A stretch of DNA of 64,000 bases from Amblyornis subalaris. Lineage: Eukaryota > Chordata > Aves > Passeriformes > Ptilonorhynchidae. The translations under genes were made by a program, and so were the position numbers. Under the pieces are notes generated by a model. The model made no database searches. It was not told the DNA's origin and saw nothing but the letters and a program-made list of their open reading frames with translations. The DNA lies in the NCBI GenBank assembly GCA_018881555.1, contig JACAXG010000032.1:694837-758836 (forward strand), read 5' to 3'. Below are positions 37,901 through 48,932 of this stretch, in pieces. Each line of letters starts with the position of its first letter. Position 1 is the stretch's first letter.

Positions 37901-38608
37901 AGGCATAATTATTGTACAAGCAATCCAAATATATGCAGGGATCTGCTCAAGTCTGAAGCATCTCTGGATAGAGTGTTTAACAAAGACATAATTTTGCAGT
38001 GATCCCATACTCTCCGGTTTTCTTAAGTGACAGAGAAAAGGTTTTCAGGCTTGACACATGGGGTCAGCCCCTACTCCAGCTACAACTACAGCCACTCATG
38101 TGCAGCTACAGCCTCTTGGGCACTTGCCACCTGAATTTAAGGAAAGAACTGCAAAGGTCACCTTCCCTCAAGCACATGCTTTAGCAGATGTTGCATCAGC
38201 AGTTACTGATTCTACAGAAAATAGGACATTTCAGGAGCAAAGCAGATTCAAGAACACCGTGAAGACACTGAGACACCTGATGGGAACATGGTTATCATTC
38301 ATCCTCCCTCCACTAGAGCAGACAATAGCAGGGGTGTGCCCCTGTGGAGGCAGGAGTGAGGGAAGGAATGCCCTGCCATGAAAGGAAATGCCAGACAGAG
38401 AAAAGTCACAACCATCTTTCTTCCCTTGGCAAGCGGAGACACACCATTAACTACACAAGGACACAAAGAAATAAGAGACTGCAGTGGCCTGAACAGCAAA
38501 AGTTTGGATCCTAAGTCACCTGCCTAAGACTGGTTGCATTTAGGTTTATGTGTGATGAATAGGCTGAGATCCATTCGGTTATAGATAGAGTGCCTGCTAC
38601 CCTATCCT
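34939..38608. other. Non-coding; strong candidate conserved element at 36.7-37.1 kb
   Basis: No gene recognised. 36430-36660 is GC-rich. Next to it, 36690-37110 has repeated TAAT/ATTA-type sites (caattatcagctaatgac, gtagcattaatttttc, ccactaatcatttg) in complex sequence, the typical look of a vertebrate conserved enhancer. That reading is inference only. Confidence 0.45.
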
Positions 38609-38698
38609 GTGGTTCCCTGAACAAGGGCTGCCCAACTCCCAGTGAGGAAGGCAGTGGAAAGGTATGTCTTGGGATAAAGCTGAGAGTGAGGGAGAAAT
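38609..38698 (+). repeat. Unclassified dispersed repeat, copy A
   Basis: About 90 bases containing 'ctgaacaagggctgccc', 'gtgaggaaggcagtggaaag' and 'aaagctgagagtgag' recur in reverse orientation at 42034-42126, at roughly 85 per cent identity with small indels by eye. I do not recognise the family. Both copies read as related peptides in one frame (LNKGCP, then EEGSGK), so it could come from a coding part of a transposon. The copy edges are where similarity fades. Confidence 0.65.
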
Positions 38699-40124
38699 GG
38701 AGTGTTCACAGTGTCAGGACTAAAGGTCTGTCTCCTGTCATCAGCAGGAAGAACGAGGTGGCCCTTTTCACCAGTAATTCAGAGCAACAGACTCCTGAGT
38801 GGATGAGATCCTCACATCTTGAGTGTGTTGAATGGATCTCCTACTGATTGTGCCTGTTCCTTTTGACCTTGGACTAACAGCAGGTTTGATGCCTTTGCCC
38901 ACATGCTGTCATCTACAAAGTAAATACTGATATTTGATGCAATTGTCCAGGCTCTACACTAAGTGGAGGTTCACTTTGAACTCAATGGATAGTGTAACCA
39001 TCTTGGGTCCTTTTCTTTCACTCTATCAAAGACAGCTAAAATAGATAAAATTGCCCATTGCTTTCCATCTCCCCTAAACAATGTCTAAGATGACTGTTTT
39101 GGATGCAGACAGATACACTGCAGGCATACAGAACCAGAAGGATGGAATCCCATTCCTGAACAAGGTGAGATGAATCTCATCAATATGAGTCTGTGCTCAG
39201 TTAATTCAATATTCTGCCTTTGGCGGTAGTAAATTGCTAAAATGCAAAGACAGACCCAATTCAGCTGTGATAACTGTGATCATTACTGTCTTTAGACTCC
39301 TTTCCAATTAACGAGCCATTCACAGGAAGCTCTGACTTTTCATCTAACATACTTATGAATTTTAAATATCCACCAAATAGTTTCCAGTAAAGACGATGTG
39401 ATTTTCTAAATATCCATTTCAATTAACCCTCGTTTGCACAGGATCACACAATTTTCTATATCCCCTCATTCAATGTTTTAAACAGTGGCGTGGTTTAAAT
39501 CCTAATGAAGATGGTGAAGAAAATCCATTGAATTTAATAGATTTTGCCTCTTGACCAAGGAAAATATCAAAGTATGATTATCAGGGTAGAAANTTCCTAC
39601 TACTGAGCACATGAAAAATGTTATTCCAGGAATATCTGCACAAATATCTGATTATTTTCTTTGGAGACGTCAGGCAACTATGAAGGACAATAAACTGACC
39701 ATGGCATTTTCTTCATGAAAATAATCTCAACCTCCAAGCACAGGGGCTCTATTGCTAAAAATATACAGTGCCTGCAAGTGTTGGTTCCAATCAGTAGTGC
39801 TACAGACAAAAATGATATTCCCTACAACCCTGGAGATTCCTATTCCATGCTGGGAAACATGAAATCTGCTCTCCCATCTTACTCTGAATAGCCATTATTT
39901 TAATTCCAAATCTGATGTTTTTAAGATGTCTTTTGTCTCATAATTTAGTGGGACATGGACTGGTCTCAGACCGCCAGTTGCCAAATTATAAAGGTGATAT
40001 TTCCTCTTCATGTCTGTCTGTCAAACCTCCTGTCAACACCTTTCTGCAGCCTGTCTGTGTCCCTCGACACAGCCACGTGCTCTCCATATATCAGCCACAC
40101 ATGGCTGATGTGATGTGATGCTGT
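38699..40124. other. Non-coding; candidate conserved stretch 39.2-39.5 kb
   Basis: No gene recognised. 39190-39530 contains AT-rich but complex sequence with several homeodomain-type sites (cagttaattcaat, ccaattaacgagcc, ttcaattaaccctcg) and is a candidate conserved noncoding element. The rest shows nothing recognisable. Confidence 0.4.
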
Positions 40125-40440
40125 CCATGACCTTGCTGACAGAGCACTGCCCTGTCATCCAGATTATTAATAAAGACATTAATCAGTATTTACCCCACCA
40201 ACCCTTCAGGGTTGCCACTAAAACCAGCTGCCATTTGTCCCACTGAACATCACTCTCCAAGCACAGTGTTGCAGAAAATTTTTCATGATTTATCATCCAT
40301 TTCTGAGCTTTTTTTCTTCTACATTTGACCATGAGTTTACTGTGGGAGATTATGCTGAAGGCCTTGCTAAATTGAAGGTAAACATCTACTGCTCTTCCCT
40401 TGTCTTCTCACCACAGAAGGTAATCAGTTATTAAGCAGTA
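40125..40440 (-). mobile_element. Ancient CR1 LINE reverse-transcriptase remnant
   Basis: Read on the minus strand, 40371-40339 gives FSKAFSIISHS, matching the CR1 RT-domain motif DFSKAFDTVSH. On the + strand the surrounding text also fits the CR1 ORF2 antisense: 'catccagattattaataaag', 'acattaatcagtat' and, downstream, 'cacagaaggtaatcag'. Divergence is high and the frame is not kept, so this is an old copy of an ORF2 region not represented by the other CR1 fragments here. Confidence 0.75.
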
Positions 40441-42033
40441 TGCTCTATTGAAATTTCAAGGGTTTTGTGCAGAGAAAACAGTGGGAATAGATGTAACAGA
40501 AATCTAAGCACCTAAATATCCACTTGACATCAATCATAAAAAACATTGCAATGCCAATGAAAACTCAGGCAGCATTTTCTCCTGCCTGTTGGCAACACTA
40601 AATATATCAAATGTACACAACCATGGTAAGAAGAGACTTTTAGTCCCTGCCTTAGAGCTGACAGGGACACCATGACTAGCATGATTTTCTAGTACTTCAA
40701 ATTCTGTGTTTCCAGCTTGAAATGATGGGCAGGTGGCCCAAAAAAATGAGGAGCCTGGGTTGCAGTGCTTAGCTAGTTAAATGAACCATGGAGGGCTTGA
40801 GAGGTTTGCTTTGTACTTTCTTTTCAGTGTTGCTGCTAATTGAAGAGATCTTTATTGGGGTGCTGAGCAATCAATATTAAATGCTGTCTCATTCTGACTT
40901 GAGAGAAAACAGACATTCCTGGTCCTGCACCCCTGCAATGTTCTGAAATTAGATGCCCTGTGAAGCCTGAAATTCTTTCTTCATTTGCCACTGTTTGTAC
41001 CAGAAAATTAACACTGGGGCACAGGTACAGGAGGTCAGCATCTGTGATGGTAAAAAGATAAACAAGCCCTTCTATGGTTTTGGTCCAGACCTGTCAGTGG
41101 CTTCCCAAATGGTTGGTTCCCCAACACAGTTTGGGAATCAATTCGGACCTGGGACCTTCCCCCGAAGTGCTGGATATTGGAGGGAAGTGAATGGCATGGC
41201 ACAGCCTGGATGTGCTAGCTGGCCCCAAGGCTCCACAGCAGCTCCTGGCACTGGAGAGTTGGCTGGTAGTCATGTAAGTATAAATGTTTTCCCTATCAAG
41301 TCAGAAGAAAATCCAGCTTTTCCCCCAAGCTGTAACTCAAACGTGTTTCCCCTTCCCTCTCTAAGGNTGTATAGGATTCCTCCACTGTCATTGAGAAGTT
41401 GGAACACATTCCCCAGCATCTGGGTTTCTCAGTACCTGACCTTAATGTTTCCTCTCAGTGTCAGACAGAGGCTGCTGCTGCCTTTGAAGGAATTCAGTAC
41501 TAATAGCACTGTCTGGCAGGGACTGACAAGCTCAGAGGATCAAAGACAAGAACATAAATCTAGCAACCTCCGGCTCAGGAGCCATCTCCCCCCTCCCTAC
41601 TGATAAGGATGCAAAATTGAAGAGAAGTTGGAGGATTTATTGGGAGCAGAAAAGTGTATGAGGAATGAAGGAGTGAGGGTTAACCACTTACTGATGAACA
41701 GGAGAAGGCAGGATATTTCCCTAAATATTTACATGCACAGATCACTTTTAAGTCCCTCTGAACCCTCTTAAGTTGATTAGTTTTGCTATATTTTCTCACC
41801 ATGGGGTAGGGAGATCCCATTGCTGTGACACTTGTCAGGCTAAATAAGGTCACCTTCTCCCTTTCCCACAGGGACATTCCAGCCAGGTTCTGACAGCTTG
41901 CCTGTTCCTGGTTTCTCTTAGGGATAATACCTCTCTTGAGCGTGATTAATGCAGTGTGGGAGCACTCTGAGTCCCTAAACCAAAGGGTTTGCAAAACTTC
42001 CAGATACCTCCAGGAGCTGCAGGGCCAAAACAG
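40441..42033. other. Non-coding apart from an exon-like block
   Basis: The main point is the open, splice-bordered block at 41004-41273 listed separately. The remainder shows no repeat or gene that I recognise. Confidence 0.45.
41004..41273 (+). other. Exon-like open block, unassigned
   Basis: A pyrimidine-rich tract ends in the acceptor TTTGTACCAG at 41003, and the strong donor CAT|GTAAGTAT follows 41273. The block between is 270 bases, exactly 90 codons, and open in phase 0. The same frame runs on to a stop at 41603. The peptide would be rich in G, S, P and Q (for example QFGNQFGPGTF) with no domain I recognise. It could be an exon of an unidentified gene, a lineage-specific or noncoding transcript exon, or chance. 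No partner exon was found in the window. Confidence 0.25.
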
Positions 42034-42126
42034 ATTTCTTGCTCACTCTCAGCTTTGTACCAAGACAGACTGTCCTTTCCACTGCCTTCCTCACGGGGAG
42101 CTGGACAGCCCTTGTTCAGGAACCAC
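42034..42126 (-). repeat. Unclassified dispersed repeat, copy B
   Basis: The inverted copy of 38609-38698. On the minus strand it reads 'gtggttcctgaacaagggct', 'gtgaggaaggcagtggaaag' and 'aaagctgagagtgagcaag', with an insertion of a few bases after 'ggaaagg'. Its left edge in + coordinates lies about 50 bases before a CR1 fragment of the same orientation. Confidence 0.65.
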
Positions 42127-42174
42127 ACGCATCACAAGATCCCCACAAAACAGCTCCTCTGTTTTCTCAGTGTT

Positions 42175-42422
42175 GTAGAACCATAGAAAAATTTGGGTTG
42201 GAAAAGACCTTCAAGACCATCGTGTCCAACTGTTAACCCGGCATAGACAAGTTCACCATTAAAATCATCCTCCAGAGACACATCTACACATTTTTTAAAT
42301 ACTCCCAGGGATGGTGATCCCACCACTTCTCTGGGCAACCCGTCCCAATGCTTGACCAAGTGAAGAAATTTTTCCTGATATCCAGTCTAAACTTCCTCTG
42401 GTGCAACCTGAGGCTATTTCAT
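42175..42422 (-). mobile_element. CR1 LINE 3' end
   Basis: The + strand gives the reverse complement of the 24.1/53.3 kb type: 'tttgggttggaaaagacctt', 'caagaccatcgtgtccaact', 'cccagggatggtgatcccac', 'cacttctctgggcaacccg' and 'tgatatccagtctaaact'. It keeps about 250 bases and has lost most of the 8-bp tail ('gtagaaccatag'). Confidence 0.92.
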
Positions 42423-44865
42423 TTCGACCTGGAGATGTCCTTCAGTCTCTTCTGCCTGTCCTCTGCTGTCCAGTCCTGCTAGGATACTCTTTGGGGAGCA
42501 TGACATCCATATCAGTGCTAATTAATGTATCAGGGTCTGTTAGATCAGTGCTCCAAGGGCAGGAGAATTTTGAAAAGATTGCTATGTCCCACATAGCAAG
42601 GGACATAAAGAGTTTACTGGAGCCCTCCACTGTTTTCATTTCTTCATCCCAGGTGACTCTACTTAAACTAATTTTTTTTTAGTTATGATGTTAATTATGT
42701 CAGAAATCCTTGTTCAAACAGACAGTGATCCCAAATGAATTTTTTACCTGGACTAGTCTACATTAAAGCATGAAAGTCTTCTTTTTGCATTCAGAGACTT
42801 CTTTGTCCCAAAGGAGCTCATCTGCTTCAGCCCACAGTGGATGGTCCCTGTCAATAACTGGAACACCATTGACATTGACTCTTTCAAAAATTGGGCCCAT
42901 GCCATTTTATAGGCAGCAGAACTGGCTGAAGGAGAGTTTTGGGTTGTAGAAGATGATTTTAAACAAACATTAATTAAATTTTGATCTCAGCCTCCACCTG
43001 ATCACTGACTTCCTGTCTTAGGGGAAAGAGGAAGATCAGGCTACATATCATTTCTAAGCTCACCTTATTAAGTGAACCAACTGAGGAATGGAAAGGTTCT
43101 GGAACTGTGTCAGGAAATGCCTGGCTGGAAATGTCCACACTGTAGAAGTCTGCATACCAGCAAAATATATACAAGTGAATTTTCTTAATATTGTCAAAAA
43201 ATTGCTGATTTGAAGCATATATGATGTGAGCCTATGTGAATGAGAACAGTCATGATGGTCAGCAGTGCCAGCTTGCAGATCCACATGAAGGCTGGGTCAA
43301 GACTGGAAAAACAGGATTTTTAATCTTCCCCTAGAAGTGCNATTGACTGACTTTCTTTCTAAGGCAAAAAGCAGTTACCATTTTCTCCCTGTCACCAAAG
43401 CTGCTTCTGCATTTCTGCCTCCTATCTCCCATAATTAGAGCAGACACCCATAAAGTTGATATTGACACTGAACACTGCTGAGGGGATGGAAACCTCCCGC
43501 GAAAAGAACAAGCATGAATGGGTGCCTTGAAGTTTAATATTACCTTGTGTTGCAGCCTCCTAAAACTGTCTCAAAAACATAAATCACTTGTTTTACAAGT
43601 AAANGACTACAAGATAAATAGGTGGTGCTATTTCGCTAATGTCTTNGAACGTGACAGCTGAAAAAATCGAGGGTTATTAAATGAAAAGAAGTAAGNAAAA
43701 ATATCAATAGTAGTTACCCCAGATGATCATGTGCTGCTGTTTATTGGTATACACAAATAACACACACACCAAAGTTTTTTCCCAGGCTAAATTATAAACC
43801 TTATTGTTGAAAATGTTCTGTACAGATACAGAAAGAAAGTCTTTCCTTTGGTTGATAAACTTGTATCAAGAAGTGCAGCTACCAAAATAAAACCACTCAA
43901 AAAGCCCCCAACCAGTCATGTGAATACAAATTGCTTTTTAAATGCAAATGAATCAGACTGAATGAAGATGAAATCCACATATATGTGCTGAGCCACTGGT
44001 TTATATTTTCTGTTGTCTTTGGTCTGAATTTCAAGTTTTAGGAGATCTTCCTTTCTATTCAGTTCGTTGTAGTCCAGTCACAGTGGGCTCATATGGGTGT
44101 CTTCTGCTCTTCCTCAGTCACTGTTTACATCATGTATCTGAATTGTAAATTGAGAATATTTAGAATGCTTGTTTTGTGTATTTGTTTAATTGCACCAGAC
44201 TGGGCAGCAGGTCACTTTGCAAAAAGACCAAAACCAACACATTTTCTTCTATTCTTCTTTGGGCCAATACCAAGTCTTTGATGTTTAAACATTTTTTTCA
44301 TTTTAATTATGGGGTGAGANGGGAATAAAACTTTTGTGTTTGGCATTGAAAGACTTGACCTTAATTTTATGGTTTATGTGATTTTTTTTTCAAGGATTAT
44401 GACTGTTAAAAAATAGATTTTAGCATTCTAGNGAAAAGCAACCAATTGTAGGGGCTCTGTGGCCTCTCAGAAACAATTTGAGTACCGGAATGCCATGTTC
44501 CATGCTGCTGTCCAGCCAAGATGGAAATCTCACTATAGTTGTCATTTTCAGGCTCTCTCTATAACCATTATACAGCAGTAATAACAGAAAAGGGCCTTAA
44601 CTATAAAAATCTAGCACACAGGAGTAATAATAGAAAATTCCTCATTATAAATCTTTTGTGCATTACATGAGTTAGGCCTTCTATTTTTTATTGGTAAAAA
44701 AAGACCCAACCAACCAACCAAACTGAAAAATAAGCAGATCATGTCTTAGAATAAGAAACTGGGAAATAACATTCAGATATGAGCTGTTGTAGTCAAGGAT
44801 GGAAAAGGGGAAGAATTGGCTCCGAAGAGGTTAGAGTTTAAAGGAGAACGGAAAGATGAGCAACA
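42423..44865. other. Non-coding, no recognised gene
   Basis: No repeat family recognised. 43490-43720 is complex sequence with few repeats (for example 'gctatttcgctaatgtct') and could be conserved. A short CAAC/CCAA repeat (ccaaccaaccaacc) lies just outside this fragment's last CR1-free part, near 44706-44720. Confidence 0.4.
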
Positions 44866-44960
44866 TGATGTAGTGAATGGCATCCCTGTCCATGGCAGGG
44901 GGTTGGAACCAGATGATCTTCAAGCTCCCTTCCAACCCAAACCACTCTGTGATTCCATGT
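44866..44960 (+). mobile_element. CR1 LINE 3' tail
   Basis: 'gtagtgaatggcatccctgt', 'ccatggcagggggttggaac', 'cagatgatcttcaagctccc' and 'ttccaacccaaaccactctg' form the last 95 bases of a sense CR1, with the tail reduced to 'tgattccatg'. Confidence 0.9.
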
Positions 44961-47927
44961 TTCTTTATCCTTGATATTTCCAGACAGAGCTCTTCTGAAA
45001 GGAGGGCTATTCCCCAAAGACCTTAAGTTACTACAGGTGATGTCCTAGTTATGCCAAGATGGCTGAAGGGAATAATTAAATTGTATCATATTCCTCTGAG
45101 GAAACCCTCCATTATTTTCCTTGCATATTAAGCTTCCAGTCTAAGATCTGCCTGTGTTCCCCCTTTTTCCAAGCATTCAGCAACATTCCCTGCATCTTGA
45201 ATTTTTTTTTTAGACATTTCTTTCAATTTTTATAGTAATTTCCCTACAATTGACTGGCTGGGTCACCTTCCATCCCAAATCCCATTTGTCCTAGGTCTTT
45301 CTATTTCCACGCCTGCACAATTCAGTGACATTTTGTTCCATCTGTCCATCTGGTTACCACACCTGCCTTCCCTTTCTCCAGGTACAGAAGCTGATGACTG
45401 TGACAAATAAAAGTTTAGACTGAAAAACAATGCAGTCTTTTTCCTTCATCACACATGCTATTTTTAAAGGTAAACGTCAATGAAGTTCCAACTCACTTTT
45501 TATTTCAGCAGTAATGGTCCCCTGAAGATTTGCTGGGAGTGAAAGTCAAAAGGAAGATATAGGGAAGAAAATCTATTGTTTGAGAAGTCTGAATCATCAC
45601 AGCAGAAGAATTGGATCAGTTCTTTCAATTTCAGATTACATTGCCCACTATATTACAGGCTGCTCCAAAATATTTTTGTACAGTACAAATTTTACTGATT
45701 GTTAAGGAGCTCCAAGATTTTTCAGCTTAAAACAAGCATTGAGTTTTGACTGGGAAAGAAGACAGAAGTTAACAAAACTATGCTAGATGTTGTTGTTTCT
45801 GTCATTTAACATAAAGAGGAGNGGCATAGCTCCCAAACTACACTGCAAGAGGATTCACAATACACATTCCTTACAGAAAATATGCAAATGGATTTTTGTG
45901 TGTCTGAGAGAAAGAGAGAGAGAACAGGGAGAGAAAAATTTATTTCATTTGNGGTTTTCCTCAGCAACAATTCACAGTAAATTATTTTATTAGTCCATGG
46001 CCTCATGATTGATTGCACTTTACTTTCCCAAACTTTACTAGGTAGAGGTGACAGATGTGATTCTCCCAGTGTCAGTACTGTGCCTGAGCAACCCTGAAGT
46101 AGGTGAAAACATTGATATGAACAGAGGGAATGGTAATAAGTGTCTCACACTCAAAGGGATCTGTGACGTGGTCATCCCCTCCTTACTCAGCTTTTTATTT
46201 AATGACAGTTATTTTTCTTATGAGTTGGAACAGTTCAGAAAAAAAACTGCTTGCAGGAGACTTCTGCAATTTTANTTGAGTTCATTAAACTGGTCAATGA
46301 CTGATCACTCTCTTTGCAGTGAATCAAGGGTCTGACACAGACTCTCAGACAAGGAAGGAACAGCACCAAGTAATTCAAGGAGTTCTCACTTGCACAGGAG
46401 CTGTTGGGGTGGCTGCAGAGATGTTTTATCATTTTGGATAAGCCTTACAAAACCTGGATAGAAAAAGAAGAAAAGTATCAAACCTGATCTTGCTACAGGA
46501 TGGTTTTGAACTTGCCTGTGAGTAAAAGTTTCCCTCAATAGATGAGCCTGAGGTTCAGGAGATGTGGATTCTTCTGACCTCATTTGGGTATCAAAAGTCT
46601 GGATGTCTAGATGGAGAATTTAGATCCTGCTGCTCTTGATGAAAATAAAAGAGCAGAGGGTAATTTCTCCTACCCTGAAATACAAGTTTACAAGACTGAT
46701 TGCTCGCTGGTGCTCAGCAAGCCAATCTTTCTGAAGGATCTCCAGTGAGAAGTTGCACCTGCCTAAGCAGCTGCTGCCAAAGGATGTCAGAGAGGATTTC
46801 CCTCTAGAAGCCTTCAAAGGCAGCTCATGAAAGGCACTGGTGACTCAATAAATGAAGATATTGACTTCCAGCAGAACTGTTTCACCATTATTCTAAAATT
46901 TATGTTCAGCCTGACAGCCTCAGTTAGGTGGAAAATTTTTGGCCAATTTTCAGTGCTGGTCTTCAGAAATCAAGTGAGGAACCCAACATAAGGCAATTAA
47001 CAAGACCTATGTTCCCTTTGTAGCTGGAAGAGAAGGACTCTTTCATAGCAACACACAGGAGGGAATGTCAAACAGGTGGAAACATCTCCAAATTCTCTGT
47101 GGCAAAGTTATTTTGAAATGAAATTGACCTTTGGAAACTCATGCATGAGGCAGTAACTCCAAATCGTTTACTCTAGCATAGAGTACATCCAGGTTCACAG
47201 GAATCACNTCAGGAATGTTTCTGACAATGTCTCACATCTACAGTGGGAACACATAAAAACCTAATCCTGATTGCTGCAGATATGGAACTGATAAATTAAA
47301 GGAGCCACCTTGGCACATTCTGCAGTTGGTTCACAGGAGGGGCTGGAGCTGATTCCACAGTGAGGGGCTGCACCTCACAGAACTGCCTGTAACTGGTGAG
47401 CTGTCTGGGGAAGAAACAAAGAAATGGGCCTGTAAGAAAAAACATTTCAATCTTGCCAGGTCAACACTGGTGCTTTGGTGGTCCCTCTGCTCAGCACCCT
47501 GGGACCCACACCTACATCTGCCCTGTGTGCAGCCAGGTAACACTGCAAGGCTGAGCACTGAGAAAAGTGGCTGCTGCTCTCCGCTCAGAGACAGCCTGTC
47601 CCTGGATCCAAACTGTGCTCACACGTAAGTCAACCATAAAGTCTACCCACAACACCCTGGGGACACAATCAGGCCTTTTCTGTTATGTGCTTAATGCTCC
47701 TCCAGTTGGTGCTCGTGAAAGATGATAGTATGCTCCACCAAGAGAGCACTTCATCAAGAGTGAAAAACAGCACCAAGGGAAAGAAAGAAGTTGTTGAATT
47801 GAGCAGCCCATTGTCCCAAAGCTGTAAAATTCATCTATAAGGTCATATTCAGCAATTGTTTTGCAATTACTGCAAGCTCTTAGGAGACAAATCTTTGTCC
47901 TTATCTTTTGTCATCCCAAAAGAGTCA
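44961..47927. other. Non-coding, no recognised gene
   Basis: Open frames stay below about 95 codons. A short GA-rich tract (gagagaaagagagagagaac) lies near 45905-45925. 46740-46840 has vague CR1-like wording that I could not confirm. Confidence 0.5.
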
Positions 47928-47990
47928 CAGAAGCTTAGAAACATAAGCTGGGAAAGACCTCAAGAGGTGATCTAAAACATCACTCAGAGT
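47928..47990 (-). mobile_element. Possible decayed CR1 tail
   Basis: 'tcacagaagcttagaaacat', 'aagctgggaaagacctcaag' and 'aggtgatct' loosely follow the reverse complement of a CR1 3' end (tcatagaatcatagaa, then ggttggaaaagacctc). The match is short and weak. Confidence 0.4.
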
Positions 47991-48368
47991 CTTTGTTATT
48001 CAAACAAAAAAGGAGTAATTTCTCTAAAATTACTCTCCTGCAATTACAGTTACAAAAAACCAGCCCTTTACCAGCATGGCAGTAATCAACAAATCAAAGG
48101 CTGTGCTATTCTCTGAGCTCCTCTAAGATTTACAGCAAAATACATCCCCATCTTCNTTTTGCACCATGAAGTACAGAGAAATTGTTATAACACATTGCAG
48201 TAAATCTCAGAGAATCTTTCCATAAATCAGGTGAGAACTTTCTCTGCACTACCAGGGCTGTGTTTAGGTGTCGAGTTGGTGAGGGTCCAGTGCAAATGAT
48301 ATCNATGAGTGCCACCACTGCACTGTCCATACTCAGAAAAAGGCAGAATCACAGAAGGAAGCCACAGT

Positions 48369-48609
48369 ATCATAGAATCATAAAGATTGGAAAAGATCTC
48401 CAAGATCATCAAGTCCAATCTTTGACCAAATACCACCATCCCACTAAACCATACCACAAAGTGCCACATCCACTCGTTTTTTGAATACTTCCAGGGATGG
48501 TGACTCCACCACTTACCTGGAAAGCGTGTTCCAATGCTTAACCACTCTTTCAGTGAAGAAATTTCTCTTAATATCTAACCTGAACCTCCCCTGGCACAAC
48601 TTGAGGCCA
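48369..48609 (-). mobile_element. CR1 LINE 3' end
   Basis: 'tatcatagaatcataaagat', 'tggaaaagatctccaagatc', 'atcaagtccaatctttgacc', 'acttccagggatggtgactc' and 'gtgaagaaatttctcttaat' are the reverse complement of a CR1 3' end related to the 42.2 kb copy. It runs from the tail into the end of ORF2. Confidence 0.92.
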
Positions 48610-48787
48610 TAACCATCATAACCCAGACTTGCAGTCTGGGCAGGGGATGGTGCAGGACTTCTCCAACAGCAATCAAGGCATGTATGTATGATCACATTAG
48701 TCCTTATGAGAGAGCCAAGAATGGTCAGAAATATCCTTCTTCATGCTGGGTCCCTCATCATGCTGCCAGATTTGGGATCTTTAGTGG

Positions 48788-48932
48788 GGCAGACAGGAGC
48801 CACCGAGATGGGCTTTGTTGGTGCTGATAACACCAAGGTCATGGGTTTGATCCCTGTATGGGCCACTCACGTAAGGGTTGGACTTGATGATCCTTGTGGG
48901 TCCCTTCCAATTCAGAATACTCTATATGAAAA
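48788..48932 (+). mobile_element. tRNA-Ile-derived SINE with CR1-like tail (TguSINE1-like)
   Basis: 48789-48864 resembles the right part of a tRNA-Ile gene: 'ttggtgctgataacaccaag' (anticodon position GAT at 48826-48828), a B box GGTTTGATCC at 48844-48853 and the 3' end 'tgtatgggcca'. The A-box half is degraded. It passes directly into 'gggttggacttgatgatcct' and 'gggtcccttccaattcagaa', a CR1-type 3' end that would let CR1 machinery mobilise it. This head-tail join is the structure described for TguSINE1 in zebra finch. It is a retroposon, not a working tRNA gene: the 5' acceptor strand does not pair. Confidence 0.85.

Noticed and set aside
46740..46840. Possible CR1 fragment (ctgctgccaaaggatgtcag, then agccttcaaaggcag)
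   Set aside because: The wording is only loosely CR1-like, lacks the 3' tail and cannot be supported without an alignment.
48789..48864. Functional tRNA-Ile gene
   Set aside because: The 5' half is degraded, acceptor strands do not pair, and it is fused to a CR1 tail, so it is a SINE head.
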